From positions 1-64,000 of the forward strand of contig NZ_CP045455.1 of the NCBI RefSeq assembly GCF_030060925.1: 64,000 nucleotides of DNA, given 5' to 3'. A program made the position numbers and the translations under genes. Numbering within the stretch: the first letter of the stretch is position 1; each line of letters opens with the position of its first letter. Origin of the DNA: Spiroplasma sp. SV19. Its GTDB lineage: Bacteria > Bacillota_I > Bacilli_A > Mycoplasmatales > Mycoplasmataceae. The notes under the pieces are model-generated. The model was given only the letters and a program-made list of their open reading frames with translations. It did no database searches and was not told the origin of the DNA. Shown here in pieces: positions 36,090 through 46,316 of this stretch.

Positions 36090-37283
36090 ATGGCAAAAGA
36101 ATTAACAAGAGAAATGTTATGAGAATCTGGTGCGCAATTTGGGCATCAAACAAAACGATGAAATCCAAAAATGAAACCATACATTTATGGAGAAAAAAAT
36201 AAGATTCATATTATTGATTTGCAACAAACATTATGACGCTTAGAAGATGTTAAAAAATTAATGGCAACAATTGCTGCCCGTAAAGGAAAAATTTTATTTG
36301 TTGGAACAAAAAAACAAGCAAAATGAATTGTCAAGGATGCTGCTGAACGTTGTGAATGTTTTTATGTTAATCAACGTTGATTAGGAGGAACATTAACTAA
36401 TTTAAAAACAATTCATTTACGTGTAAAACGTTTATGAAACATTGAACGGCAAGAAAAAAATGGTGAATTAAAATTATTACCAAAAAAAGAACAAATGTTA
36501 ATTAAAAAAGAAAAAGAAAAATTAGAAAAGTTCTTAGGTGGAATTAAGGGAATGAAAGAATTACCACAAGCATTATTTGTGGTTGATCCCAAAGAAGAAC
36601 ATATTGCTGTTCGAGAAGCACGCAAATTACGAATTCCAGTAATTGCCATTTGTGATACAAATGTTGACCCTGATCCAATTGATTATGTTATTCCAGCGAA
36701 TGATGATACTTCTCGTTCAATTGCAATTATTACGCATCATATTGCTGATTTATATGGTGATGCAATGGGACTGAAAATGCCTGAACCACAATTTAAACCA
36801 AATGAATTTGTTCGTCGTGAAGGAGATGAAAACCGTGGTCCACGTGGTGGTCAATATGACAATCGTCGTTCATTTAACCGTCATACCCCTAACCGCGATT
36901 ACCGCCAAGAAGGAGTAGCTGCGTCAGCGCCAGTGGCAGCTGATCAAACAGTTGAAAAAATTGTTTCATCAACACCAGCAACTGAACAACCATCGGCTTC
37001 AGCAGCGCCAGAAAAAGTTGTTTCAGAACCAACTAGAACTGAAAAACCAGTAGCGACAGTGAAGGCTGAAAAAGCAACTTCAACTGTTAAAACACCAGGT
37101 TTTGATTTAGATACAATTAAAGTTGTTGATAATAATTTGGAAAAAACATTAACAAAATTAAAAGTTGATGAATTAGAAGGTTTAGGAAGTTTATTTGGAT
37201 TATCAAAAGGTAAAAAAGCCGACATGGTTAGTGCTTTAGAAGAGCATTTAACAATTGTTGATAGCAAAGTAGTAAAAAAATAA
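36090..37283 (+). CDS. rpsB: 30S ribosomal protein S2 with long C-terminal extension
   Basis: The S2 core (residues 1-235) opens [20 protein letters not shown] and includes [19 protein letters not shown] and [14 protein letters not shown]2 is usually 230-260 residues; this one has 397. Beyond the core comes a basic Arg/Gly/Asn stretch, a Pro/Ala/Thr-rich linker (residues about 255-345), and a compact end whose [20 protein letters not shown] segment resembles SAP or Rho-N-type nucleic-acid-binding helices. The tail is in frame with no shift. GGAG lies 15 bases before the ATG, a long spacing. Transcribed with tsf. Confidence 0.95.
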
Positions 37284-37351
37284 CAAAAATTAAATTGTAT
37301 TAACTGATTAGTTTCAATACAAGCAGCATTAAATTTGAAAGGAGAATCAGT

Positions 37352-38242
37352 ATGGCAGTTACTGCACAATTAGTAAAAGAATTAAGAGAAAGAACTGGGG
37401 CCGGAATGCTAGATTGTAAAAAAGCATTAGAAGCCACAGATGGTAATATTGAAGAAGCAATCACTTGATTGCGTGAAAAAGGAATTACGAAAGCTGCAAA
37501 AAAATCTGACCGTGTTGCGGCAGAAGGATTGGTAGGTTTAGTCACAAAAGGAGATAAAACAGTTGTTTTTGAGGTTAATTCAGAAACTGATTTTGTGGCG
37601 CAAAATAAACAATTTTTAGATTTAATGGCAACTGTTGGTGAAACTTTATTAAATAATGACCCAAAAACAGTTGAAGCAGCTTTACAATTATCAGTTAATG
37701 GTGAATCATTAGAAACAGTTATTGTTCATGCAATTGCTACCATTGGTGAAAAAATTACACTTCGTCGTTTTAAAACATTGCATTTACAACAAGACCAATC
37801 GTTAGGAGTTTATTTACATTCTAACCAACGAATTGCAACTGTGTTAGTTTTTGCTGGGAAAATTGATGAGACAGTTGGAAAACAATTAGCAATGCATGTT
37901 TCAGCAATGCGTCCTCAATTTATTTCCCGAAATGATATTTCAGCAGACTTTTTAGCAAGTGAAAAAGCAATTTTAACAAATGAAGCAAAAAATGATCCAA
38001 AAAATGCTGGAAAACCAGATAATATTTTAGAAAAAATGGTTGAAGGACGTTTGAATAAACAATTAGCTGAAATATCATTACTTGATCAAGTTTTTGTTGT
38101 TAATCCTGACCAAAAAGTTAGTGATGTTATTAAAGCAAACAATGTTAGTGTAATTGATATGATTCGTTATGAAGTTGGCGAAGGAATTGAAAAAGAAGAA
38201 GTTGATTTTGCAACGGAAGTAATGGCACAAGTTCGAAAATAA
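37352..38242 (+). CDS. tsf: Elongation factor Ts
   Basis: A 296-residue nucleotide exchange factor for EF-Tu. The N-terminus [20 protein letters not shown] and the signature [20 protein letters not shown] are standard; [12 protein letters not shown] and the dimerisation core follow. AAAGGAGAATCAGT precedes the ATG. A TGA at about 37467 encodes the Trp of ITWLRE. The frame is intact and it lies 68 bases after rpsB, the normal pairing. Confidence 0.97.
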
Positions 38243-38271
38243 CACTACTTGGCCAGAAAGGAGGGCATGAA

Positions 38272-38892
38272 ATGGATGCTCAAAAAGGAACCATCATTGC
38301 AATCGCAATGGCAGCATTTTTATTTGTTGCTGTTAGTTTGTCAGTTGGTGGTTATCTAATTAGTTTTACAAAACGAGAATTTAAAGAACGTTTTGTTAAT
38401 AAAAAGATTTTAATTATTTTATTTAGTGTATTAGGAATTAATTTACCAGTTGTTATTGTTGGTTTTTTACTAGAATTTGTGATTAAACCTGCATCAAATG
38501 CATCAGTAATTGCTGTGATTGTGATTGCTTTTGTTTTAACAGTTGGGGTTGGAGTTTATATTTTCTTATTTTTGCAAACAATTGCAATTGGTATTGATGA
38601 AAAAGAAATTGCTTTCTTAGGAGAACGAATTTTAATTCGGAAAATTACTCGCGTTGAACGTAATGATAAAACTAACCAGTTAATTATTCATTATACAGAA
38701 GGTAGTCGCAGTAAGAAGAAAACTCGTTTTTCATTAGCAAGTCAAGCTGGTCAATTTATGGTTAATAATGTAGCTTTATTAAACCAAGAAATTATGACGT
38801 TTGTGTCAGATCGTGAGCAAGCAGCAGATTCTAAACCATCAACAGCAGCTGAAACACCATCAAGTGCTCCAACAAAAGCCGAAAAAGATTAG
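38272..38892 (+). CDS. Unknown membrane protein between tsf and spiralin
   Basis: A 206-residue protein with three membrane segments in the first 105 residues (IIAIAMAAFLFVAVSLSVGGY; ILIILFSVLGINLPVVIVGF; IAVIVIAFVLTVGVGVYIFL). A soluble domain follows (EKEIAFLGERILIRKITRVE) and then an Ala/Ser/Pro-rich tail. AAAGGAGGGCATGAA precedes the ATG at 38272. It corresponds in position to the unnamed open frame known upstream of spiralin in S. citri. No family is recognised. Confidence 0.75.
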   Translation: MDAQKGTIIAIAMAAFLFVAVSLSVGGYLISFTKREFKERFVNKKILIILFSVLGINLPVVIVGFLLEFVIKPASNASVIAVIVIAFVLTVGVGVYIFLFLQTIAIGIDEKEIAFLGERILIRKITRVERNDKTNQLIIHYTEGSRSKKKTRFSLASQAGQFMVNNVALLNQEIMTFVSDREQAADSKPSTAAETPSSAPTKAEKD

Positions 38893-38910
38893 TCAATTTA
38901 ATTGAAAATC

Positions 38911-38927
38911 TTTTTTTTTTTTTTTTT
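38911..38927 (+). repeat. Homopolymer run of 17 T
   Basis: Seventeen T follow AATTGAAAATC just after the membrane protein stop. It may serve as terminator tail, but no matching GC-containing stem precedes it. Confidence 0.8.
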
Positions 38928-38949
38928 GAAAAAAATTACTTATTGATTT

Positions 38950-39151
38950 TAAAACAAATATGATATTGTTATTGGTATAAGGGAAAGAATTTAGGAAACA
39001 TATAGATAAAAACAGTGGGGTTGAAAGCGGTTAAAGTACAATTAAAATTATTTAATAGTAAATTAACTTTCCTCTTATGTATAATAATTTTTAATTACAA
39101 TAATTACTTTTGCTTTCATAGGACCTACTTAAACAGAAAGGAAACAAAAAA
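38950..39151 (+). promoter_or_regulatory. Leader of the spiralin pseudogene (copy 1)
   Basis: About 200 bases that match 40340-40533 almost throughout. TGAAAGC (39022-39028) and AAAGTA (39033-39038) can pair with TACTTT (39105-39110) and GCTTTCA (39112-39118), a long-range two-part stem kept in both copies. GGTATAAGGG near 38975 is common to both and may be the -10. AGAAAGGAAAC is the ribosome binding site. Confidence 0.6.
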
Positions 39152-39979
39152 ATGAAGAAACTTCTAGCAATTTTAGGAGCATTCGGATTAACAGCAACCG
39201 GAGCAACAACTGTTGTTGCATGTAACAAAGGTGATAAAGATAAAACAGATACTTTAGGAGGGTTAAAAGCATCAGATTTTGCTGATGTTTTGTATAATGT
39301 TAATAAAGATCCTTAAATCTGACAGTAATTTCTGTCGTTGCTAAGACAGTAACAAATAAAGATCAAATCAAGGAAATGGCAAAAACCCCTCAATTATTTT
39401 GAACCGCTTTTGTTGTTACTTATGAATTAGCAGAAGGTGATGCTTTACCATTAACAGAAGGTAAAAAAATTACTTTAACAATTAAAAAAGCAACTGATGA
39501 AGAAATCAAAGACTTTTATAACAAAAACCAAGGTAAAGCAATTAGTTCTGATGACTTAACAAAAACTAAAAGATTCCAAGGCTATGTTTCAGGAACTGAA
39601 TTTTCAGGGGAAATTACGATTAAAAAACCAACACCAAAATTTAATATTTCACTGGCAGATGTTACTGAAATTGCAAATCCATTTGAATTTACTGTAGCTA
39701 AAATTGACCAGGTTACAGAACAAGAATTAGATGATCTTAATAATAACACAACGATTATGGCCGCTGTTTTAGCAGCAATTAAAGCATTAAAAGATGCGCC
39801 GCAAGATGTTGCATTAAATGTAGATTATTTTATCAAAAATGATGGACAACCAGGTGATTATACAAACAGGTGATTATACAAATCCACAAAAAGTTATATT
39901 TACAGTAGGTGGTGCTATAGGTGATAAAATTACTGGAGGATTTATTTTTACAGTTAATGTTAAAGGTAAAACAGCTTAA
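39152..39979 (+). pseudogene. Spiralin-type lipoprotein pseudogene
   Basis: The first 39 codons (signal peptide, VVAC lipobox, CNKGDKDKTDTLGGLKASDF) are nearly identical to the intact spiralin downstream. The frame stops at TAA 39314 but continues one frame over (LTVISVVAKTVTNKDQIKEM), consistent with loss of one T from CCTTTAAATC. A second lesion is a perfect 16-base tandem duplication, CAGGTGATTATACAAA at 39851-39866 and 39867-39882. The third segment ends FIFTVNVKGKTA. Homology covers the whole length (KTKRFQGYVSGTEFSGEITI is shared), so this is a decayed paralogue. Confidence 0.88.
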
Positions 39980-40004
39980 TTATTGAACATCTCTTAATTA
40001 AATC

Positions 40005-40046
40005 AAGTGTAAAAAAACTAATTAATTAGTGTTTTTTACACTTTTT
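40005..40046 (+). terminator. Terminator of the spiralin pseudogene
   Basis: AAGTGTAAAAAA pairs with TTTTTTACACTT around CTAATTAATTAG, then TTTAG. It is homologous to the terminator behind the intact spiralin, but with a longer stem. Confidence 0.85.
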
Positions 40047-40135
40047 AGATAAAAATCTTTACAGTTCTAGAAAATTCACTAAAGAAAAAAGCGTATCAAT
40101 ATGTTGGAAAAATATGGATTTGATAACGTGAGGAT
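40047..40135 (+). pseudogene. Decayed copy of the pfkA upstream region and first codons
   Basis: This stretch aligns with 41405-41525. AATCTTTACAGTTCTAGAA matches AATCTTTACAATCATAGAA, and GTATCAATATGTTGGAAAAA matches the pfkA start GTATCTCAATATGGTGAAAAA. Similarity runs past the ATG into TTGGAATTCTAAC of pfkA. It shows that the duplicated block reached into pfkA. Confidence 0.7.
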
Positions 40136-40167
40136 TATTAAAGAAAAAGTAGATATTTGCATTGATT

Positions 40168-40290
40168 AATATAACATTGAACATGTTTTTATAAAATATA
40201 AAATATCACTAGTAAAAATGTGCTCTTTATAAGAAAATAAATTAAATTTTAAAAACTTTTAAAGAAGTTAATTTATTTGAGTTGGCACAA
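40168..40290 (+). pseudogene. Second decayed IS3-family transposase C-terminus
   Basis: The sequence aligns with 6981-7106. AAAATATAAAAT is identical, and AAATTTTAAAAACTTTTAAAG matches AAGTTTTAAAAACTTTAAAAA. The reading frame (YN-E---KYK-S-V then ENK) is broken by several TAA codons. It sits between the two spiralin copies, so an IS once lay in this gap. From 40136 to 40339 nothing else is recognised. Confidence 0.5.
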
Positions 40291-40339
40291 TCTTTTTTTA
40301 TTTTTTTCTTTAACATTTATTGCTTTTTTAAAAAAATAT

Positions 40340-40533
40340 GATATTCTTATTGGTATAAGGGAAAGAAATTAAGAAAGATATAAATAAAACAGTGGGGTTG
40401 AAAGCGGTTAAAGTATTATTAAAATTATTTAATAGTAAATTAACTTTCCTTTCCTCTTATGTATTACAATTTTTAATTGTAATAATTACTTTTGCTTTCA
40501 TAAGACCCACTTAAACAGAAAGGAAACAAAAAA
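40340..40533 (+). promoter_or_regulatory. Leader of the intact spiralin gene (copy 2)
   Basis: Copy of 38950-39151. TGAAAGC (40399-40405) with GCTTTCA (40494-40500) and AAAGTA (40410-40415) with TACTTT (40487-40492) form the same long-range stem. Inside it ATTACAATT and AATTGTAAT make a second hairpin that is degraded in copy 1. AGAAAGGAAAC precedes the ATG. Confidence 0.6.
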
Positions 40534-41340
40534 ATGAAGAAACTTCTAGCAATTTTAGGAGCATTCGGATTAACAGCAACCGGAGCAACGACAGTAGTCG
40601 CATGTAACAAAGGCGATAAAGATAAAACAGATACTTTAGGAGGGTTAAAAGCATCAGATTTTGAGAAAGCTTTATTAGGAGCAACAGCAGCTGACTTAAA
40701 TAGTAAAGTAATAGGTGTTATTGCTGGTAAAGTAACAGATACAGATAAAGAAATCAATGCAAATCTTGAATTATTTGGATATGCTTTTGTTGTTACTACT
40801 AATGAGGGTGTTAAATACCCATTAGTAAAAGATAGCAAAATTACTTTAACAATTAAGAAATCAACTGATGATCAAATTAAATCTTTTTACAAAGAGGCAA
40901 AAAAAACTGACATTTCTGATGCTGATTTAACAAAAACTAAAAGATTCCAAGGCTATGTTTCAGGAACTGAATTTTCAAGTGAAATTACAATCAAGGAAGA
41001 CGCACCAACAACAGTTGATGTTTCAGGAGCACAAGTTGCCACAATTGCAGAACAAACAATTAAGGTAGATGCCCCAGAAGCTGTTACAGCTGATGATTTA
41101 CTTACACTTAATGATCTTGCAGCTATTACAGGACCTGTTCAAACAGCAATTACAGCAGTAGTAGCAGGTGTGCCTGCTGATGTTGATGTTGCAAAAGGAA
41201 CAGATTATGATATTACAAATAGTGCAACACCAGGTGATTTCACTACTAAAAAAGAAGTTACATTTACAGTAAAAGCTAAAGGTAATAAAATTTCAGGACA
41301 ATTTACTTTTACAGTAGAAGTTAAAGCTGAAGCTAAATAG
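40534..41340 (+). CDS. spi: Spiralin-type surface lipoprotein
   Basis: The 268-residue prolipoprotein starts with MKKLLAILGAFGLTATGATT, and the lipobox VVAC places the lipidated Cys at residue 24. The mature part is soluble, low in aromatic residues, rich in Thr, Ala, Val and Lys, and contains repeated beta-type segments (ITLTIKKSTDDQIKSFYKEA; KKEVTFTVKAKGNKISGQF). Spiralin is the major membrane lipoprotein of Spiroplasma and functions in host interaction. Its place directly before pfkA matches S. citri. No TGA codon is needed. The sequence differs from the classical S. citri protein as I recall it, so a species-specific spiralin or paralogue is possible. Confidence 0.85.
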   Translation: MKKLLAILGAFGLTATGATTVVACNKGDKDKTDTLGGLKASDFEKALLGATAADLNSKVIGVIAGKVTDTDKEINANLELFGYAFVVTTNEGVKYPLVKDSKITLTIKKSTDDQIKSFYKEAKKTDISDADLTKTKRFQGYVSGTEFSSEITIKEDAPTTVDVSGAQVATIAEQTIKVDAPEAVTADDLLTLNDLAAITGPVQTAITAVVAGVPADVDVAKGTDYDITNSATPGDFTTKKEVTFTVKAKGNKISGQFTFTVEVKAEAK

Positions 41341-41375
41341 TTTTTGAACATCTTTTAATTAAACTAAAAAATCAC

Positions 41376-41402
41376 AAAAACACTAATTAATTAGTGTTTT
41401 TT
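41376..41402 (+). terminator. Terminator of spiralin
   Basis: The palindrome AAAAACACTAAT/ATTAGTGTTTTT is followed by TTATGCTTTT. It contains the same CTAATTAATTAG core as the pseudogene terminator. Confidence 0.85.
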
Positions 41403-41490
41403 ATGCTTTTGGTTAAAAAAATCTTTACAATCATAGAATATCCACTAAAATTAATATAACAAGATGAAAAGAGAAAAGGAGTATCTCAAT

Positions 41491-42474
41491 ATGGTGAAAA
41501 AAATTGGAATTCTAACATCCGGGGGCGATTCACAAGGAATGAATGCTGCTATTGCGGGGGTAATTAAAACAGCACAAGCCAAGGGTTTAGAAACTTATAT
41601 TATTCGCGATGGTTATTTAGGATTAGTTAATAATTGAATTGAACTTGTTGATAATAATTTTGCTGATAGTATTATGCGGTTAGGAGGAACTGTGATTGGT
41701 AGTGCACGGTTACCAGAGTTTAAAGAAATAGCAGTCCGCGAAAAAGGTGTTGCTAATTTAAAACAACACGGCATTGAAGCATTAGTTGTTATTGGTGGGG
41801 ATGGTAGTTATCAAGGAGCACAACGTTTAACAGAAATGGGTATTAATTGTGTGGCGTTACCAGGCACGATTGATAATGATATTGCTTCATCAGATTACAC
41901 CATTGGCTTTGATACGGCAATTAATATTGTTGTTGAAGCAATTGACCGACTACGTGATACTATGCAGTCACACAATCGTTGTGCAATTGTTGAAGTAATG
42001 GGACATGCTTGTGGTGATATTGCGTTATATGCTGGTATTGCCGGGGGTGCTGATTTAATTTCAATTAATGAAGCAGCGTTAAGTGCTGATGAAATTGCCG
42101 AACGGGTAGCAGCTTTCCATCGCGCCCAAAAACGGAGTGTTATTGTTGTTGTTAGTGAGATGATTTATCCTGATGTTCATGAATTAGCAAAATTAGTGGA
42201 AAAGAAAAGTGGTTATGTAACTCGTGCGACAGTGTTAGGACATATTCAACGTGGGGGAATGCCAACGGCAATGGAACGTTATCGTGCTTTTCAAATGGCC
42301 CAATTTGCAGTTGAACAAATTATTGCTGGACATGGTGGTTTAGCTATTGGTAATCAAGGTGATCAAATTGTTGCACGACCAATTATGGAAGCATTAAGTA
42401 TTCCCCGTTCTTCACGTAAAAAAATTTGAGCACAATTTGATGAATTAAATCAGAATATCTATCAAAAATCATAA
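41491..42474 (+). CDS. pfkA: 6-phosphofructokinase
   Basis: A 327-residue glycolytic kinase. The ATP loop [19 protein letters not shown] is at the N-terminus; [11 protein letters not shown], the catalytic block LPGTIDNDI near residue 127 and [15 protein letters not shown] follow, with [15 protein letters not shown] in the effector/substrate region. The usual PGMN motif reads QGMN. AAAGGAGTATCTCAAT precedes the ATG. TGA at 41636 and 42428 read as Trp. A 53-base gap leads to pyk; together they control the committed and last steps of glycolysis. Confidence 0.96.
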
Positions 42475-42527
42475 TTTTACGATAAAATAAAGTGGTAAGA
42501 TATTTTTAGAAGGAGATTGTCAAAAGA

Positions 42528-43964
42528 ATGGATAACTTTAATATTAAAGAAAAAATGAAACGAACAAAGATTATTACAACAATTGGTCCAAGTACGCATT
42601 CAGCGGGAGCGATTGAAGAATTGTTCAAAGTGGGAATGAATACGATTCGATTAAATTTCTCACATGGAGATCATGAAGAACAAGGAGCTCGTATTGTTTG
42701 AGCAAAAGAAGTTAGTACCAAAATTGGAAAACCAATTTCAGTTTTATTAGATACGAAGGGGCCAGAAATTCGTGTTGGAATCATGAAAGATGGTAAACAA
42801 GAAATTCTGGCTGGAGCAACGGTAACCATTTATTCGTTACCGAAGGAATATCAAACCCGTGAAGGAACGGGAACGGAAATGACAGTTTCTTATGATATGT
42901 CACAAGATTTAAAAACTGGTGATGTTGTGTTAGTTGATGATGGCAAATTACAATTAAATGTTACAGCAGTTAAACCAGGAGTGATTGAAACAAAAGCCTT
43001 TAATCACCACATTGTAAAGACAAACAAAAGAATTAATTTACCAGGGGTTGATTTTACCTTACCCTTTTTAGCCGAAAAAGATATTAATGATATTAAATTT
43101 GGAGTTGAACAAGGAATTGATTATATTGCGGCATCATTTGTGAACACGGCTGCAAATATCAAAGAAATTCGCCAATTATTAAAAGAATGCCATGCTGAAC
43201 ATATTCAAATTATTGCCAAAATTGAATCACAAATTGGAATTAATAATATTGATGAAATTATTGCCGCAGCGGATGGAATTATGGTGGCACGAGGGGACTT
43301 AGGATTAGAGATCCCTTATTATGATGTACCATATTGAGAAAAAATCATTATTCGTAAATGTCGCGAAGCAGGAAAAATTGTAATTGTTGCAACACAAATG
43401 TTAGAAACAATGACCGAAAATCCTTCGCCAACCCGTGCAGAAGTAACTGATGTTTACTTTGCAACAGAATTAGGGTCTGATGCAACAATGTTATCAGGAG
43501 AATCAGCAAATGGTGATTATCCCTTTATTACTGTTAGCACAATGGCATTAATTAATAAACGAGCAGAACATGAATTTTATTCAAAACTATACTATGATAA
43601 ACAATTAGAGGATGCAACGCGTTCAACATCAGGACCACGTGCTGAAATTGCTAAAAAATTAGCAAATAAAGCCAAAGATGGGAAATATGAATATGCCGTT
43701 GTTGTTTCTAACACTGGTGAATTATTGAAAACAATTTCAAAATTCCGTCCCAATGTTGTTATTTTAGGAGTTACTCCAATTCCACAATTATATACAGCTT
43801 TTGGCGCATGACATTCAATTTTTATGAACAAAGTTGATAATTATGAAGATTTTAAAACTAATGAGCAAGCAATTTGTGAAGTTGCAAAAAAATGAGGAGC
43901 AAAAGTTGGTTCAACAATCTTATTTGCTCGTAATGAAGAAATTAAAGAAATTACAATTAAATAA
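42528..43964 (+). CDS. pyk: Pyruvate kinase
   Basis: A 478-residue enzyme of normal length. The N-terminus has KRTKIITTIGPSTHS and NTIRLNFSHGDHEEQ (catalytic Arg and Asn), and the barrel has LLDTKGPEIRVG, the Lys region IQIIAKIESQIGI, MVARGDLGLEIP and VATQMLETMTENPSPTRAEVTD. The C-terminal domain holds LSGESANGDYPF and the effector-binding region. AGAAGGAGATTGTCAAAAGA precedes the ATG. In Mollicutes this step yields most ATP and can also phosphorylate other NDPs. Confidence 0.96.
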
Positions 43965-43967
43965 TTA

Positions 43968-44195
43968 AACAAGTTGACCATGGTTTAATCACTCTTCTTT
44001 TCCCAGCAAGTTAAGGATGATGAAAGCTTAATAAAAGAACGGTTAAATTACTAGCAACAACAAAGTTTACGTTTAAGCACTTTTCGTTATTAAGTGTGAA
44101 AGATAAATTAGGTTAAACTCTAATTTAATTAGGATGGTACCGCGAGAAACTCGCTCCTAGTGTTATTAAGCAATAATATTAGGAGTGAGTTTTTC
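43968..44195 (+). promoter_or_regulatory. T-box riboswitch controlling thrS (tRNA-Thr)
   Basis: Stem I includes GATGATGAAAGC and a candidate specifier ACT (Thr) in GTTAAATTACTAGC. The T-box AGGATGGTACCGCG lies at 44131-44144. The terminator pairs AAACTCGCTCCTA (from 44147) with TAGGAGTGAGTTT, then TTC, ending near 44195. Confidence 0.9.
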
Positions 44196-44216
44196 TTTTA
44201 GAAAGGAAACAAAAAA

Positions 44217-46259
44217 ATGATTAAAATTACTTTACCTGATGGTCAAATTCGTGAACTATCAGCACCACAAACAATTCAAGCAATTGCAACTAGTATTGCT
44301 CCCAGTTTAGGAAAAACAGCTTTAGGCGGAGTCTTTGCCAACAAAGTTTGTAACTTAGATTATTTAATAACAACCGATGGCCCATTAGAAATTATTACTG
44401 ATAAATCACCGTTAGCATTATCAATAATTAATTATACAGCGGGGTTAATAACTGCTAAAGCTATTACTAATTTGTACCCAACAGCGCATATTGCCCATAT
44501 TGCTTACCAAGATGACACTTTCTTGGTTGATATTGATGTTGAACCACATTTAAAAGAAAGTGATATTAGTGCTGTTGAAGCAGAAATGACAAAATTAATT
44601 AATAGTAATGTTGTAATTAATACTGTTTGTGGGTCAGTAGCAGCAGCAAAAAAATGATATCAAAATAATGAATACTTATTAACAAAAATAGGGGACCAAC
44701 CAACTGGGCAACAATGTGCTTATTTTGTTGATGAAAAATTATATTTACCAAATGATTATCCTGTTATTCCAGTTAAAAATATTAAAGTTTTTAAATTATG
44801 AAGCTTAGCTGGTGCTTATTGACAAGATGATGCAAAGAATAAAATGCTACAACGAATTACTGGTAGTGCTCATTTTTCTCGTGAATTATTCGAGCAATTA
44901 ATGCTTGCTTATCAAGAACGCAAAGAACGTGATCACCGTAAAATTGGCAAAGACCTTGAAATCTTTACTTTTGATCAGTTAGTTGGACCAGGATTACCAA
45001 TTTGATTACCAAATGGAATGGCGTTAAAAAAAGTGTTACAAGAATATATTCGGGATAAAGAATGAGAATATGATTTTATTGAAGTTGATACTCCTGTTAT
45101 CGGGACAAGTGAAATGTATAAGATTTCTGGACATTGAGATCATTATCAGGAAAATATGTTTGCCCCAATGGCACAAGACAATGAAATTAGTGTTTTACGA
45201 CCAATGGCTTGCCCTCATCATATTGCTGTTTATAATTATAAGCAACGTAGTTATCGTGATTTACCGCTTCGGATTGCTGAACATGCAATTTTACACCGTT
45301 ATGAAACATCAGGGAGTTTAACGGGGTTAGAACGAGTACGAATGATGCAATTAACTGATTCGCATATTTTTCTTCGTCATGACCAGTTAAAAGAAGAATT
45401 TAAGCGTTGCTTTAAGTTAATTAGTGAGGTTTTAGCAACTTTAAATATTAGTGTTGATTATTATTCATTATCATTACGTGATCCTGTTAATAAGGAAAAA
45501 TATTATGATGATGATCAAATGTGAAACCATGCTGAACAAATGTTGCAAGAAGCATTAGATGATTTAAAAATTCCATATGTACCGATGATTGGGGAAGCTG
45601 CTTTTTATGGTCCAAAATTAGATGTCCAAATTAAAACAGCTTTGAACCATGAAATTACTGTTTCAACATTACAATTTGATTTTTTACTACCACAAAAATT
45701 TAAGTTAAGTTATATTGATTCAAATGGGGCAAAAGCAATGCCAGTAATGTTACATCGTGGTTTGATTGGAACTTATGAACGTTTTATTGCAATTTTATTA
45801 GAGCAATCAAAAGGAGTATTACCATTTTGATTAGCACCAAAACAAATTGTTTTAATGCCGGTTAATAACCAACACCACTTAGCATATGCGGAAGAACTGC
45901 ATCAGCAGTTTAAAAAGTTAAAATTACGAACAAATATTGATGATCGTGATGAACGTTTAAGTTATAAAATTCGTGAAGCCCAAGTGGCGAAAATTCCATA
46001 TCAAATTGTTATTGGTGATCAAGAATGTAATCAAAAATTAATTACATACCGTGTTTATGGTCAAGAAGAACAAATAACTGTTAGTTTTGATGAGTTTATT
46101 GTGCTAATTAATGACCAAATTGTTAATAAAAATAGGGAAAATATTTTTTGGGAAAAATTTTATTTCCTGTTTTTTTTTTTTTTTTTTTGTTTAACTGAAA
46201 ACTGTGATAAACTAAAAGTAGAAAAAGCGTGGAATTTAGAACTATTTGCTCTTATATAA
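44217..46259 (+). CDS. thrS: Threonine-tRNA ligase, C-terminus running through its terminator
   Basis: The frame of 680 residues has an N-terminal TGS domain, the SAD editing domain, the class II core ([20 protein letters not shown]-type motif 1 to 2 region, [11 protein letters not shown] with the zinc Cys) and an anticodon-binding end ([36 protein letters not shown]). Homology fades near residue 635 ([12 protein letters not shown]). The remaining 45 residues read through a hairpin and a run of 19 T, giving [12 protein letters not shown] cluster of stops (TAA 46124, TAA 46127, TAG 46133) lies in another frame, so a small indel probably removed the usual end. Regulated by the T-box. Confidence 0.93.
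46137..46188 (+). terminator. thrS terminator with run of 19 T, inside the extended frame
   Basis: GGGAAAA and TTTCC-type arms form a weak hairpin, followed by 19 T at 46170-46188. It lies within the thrS reading frame as now written. The bases 46260-46316 are AT-rich (ATTTAT repeated) and hold only the ribosome binding site of the next gene. Confidence 0.55.
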
Positions 46260-46316
46260 TAACTAATATTTATATTTATATTTATAATTACAATTTTAAA
46301 GAAAGGAACACAAATA

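Noticed and set aside
39841-39900. Programmed frameshift in the spiralin pseudogene
   Set aside because: A perfect 16-base tandem duplication explains the shift, and a second independent lesion lies upstream.
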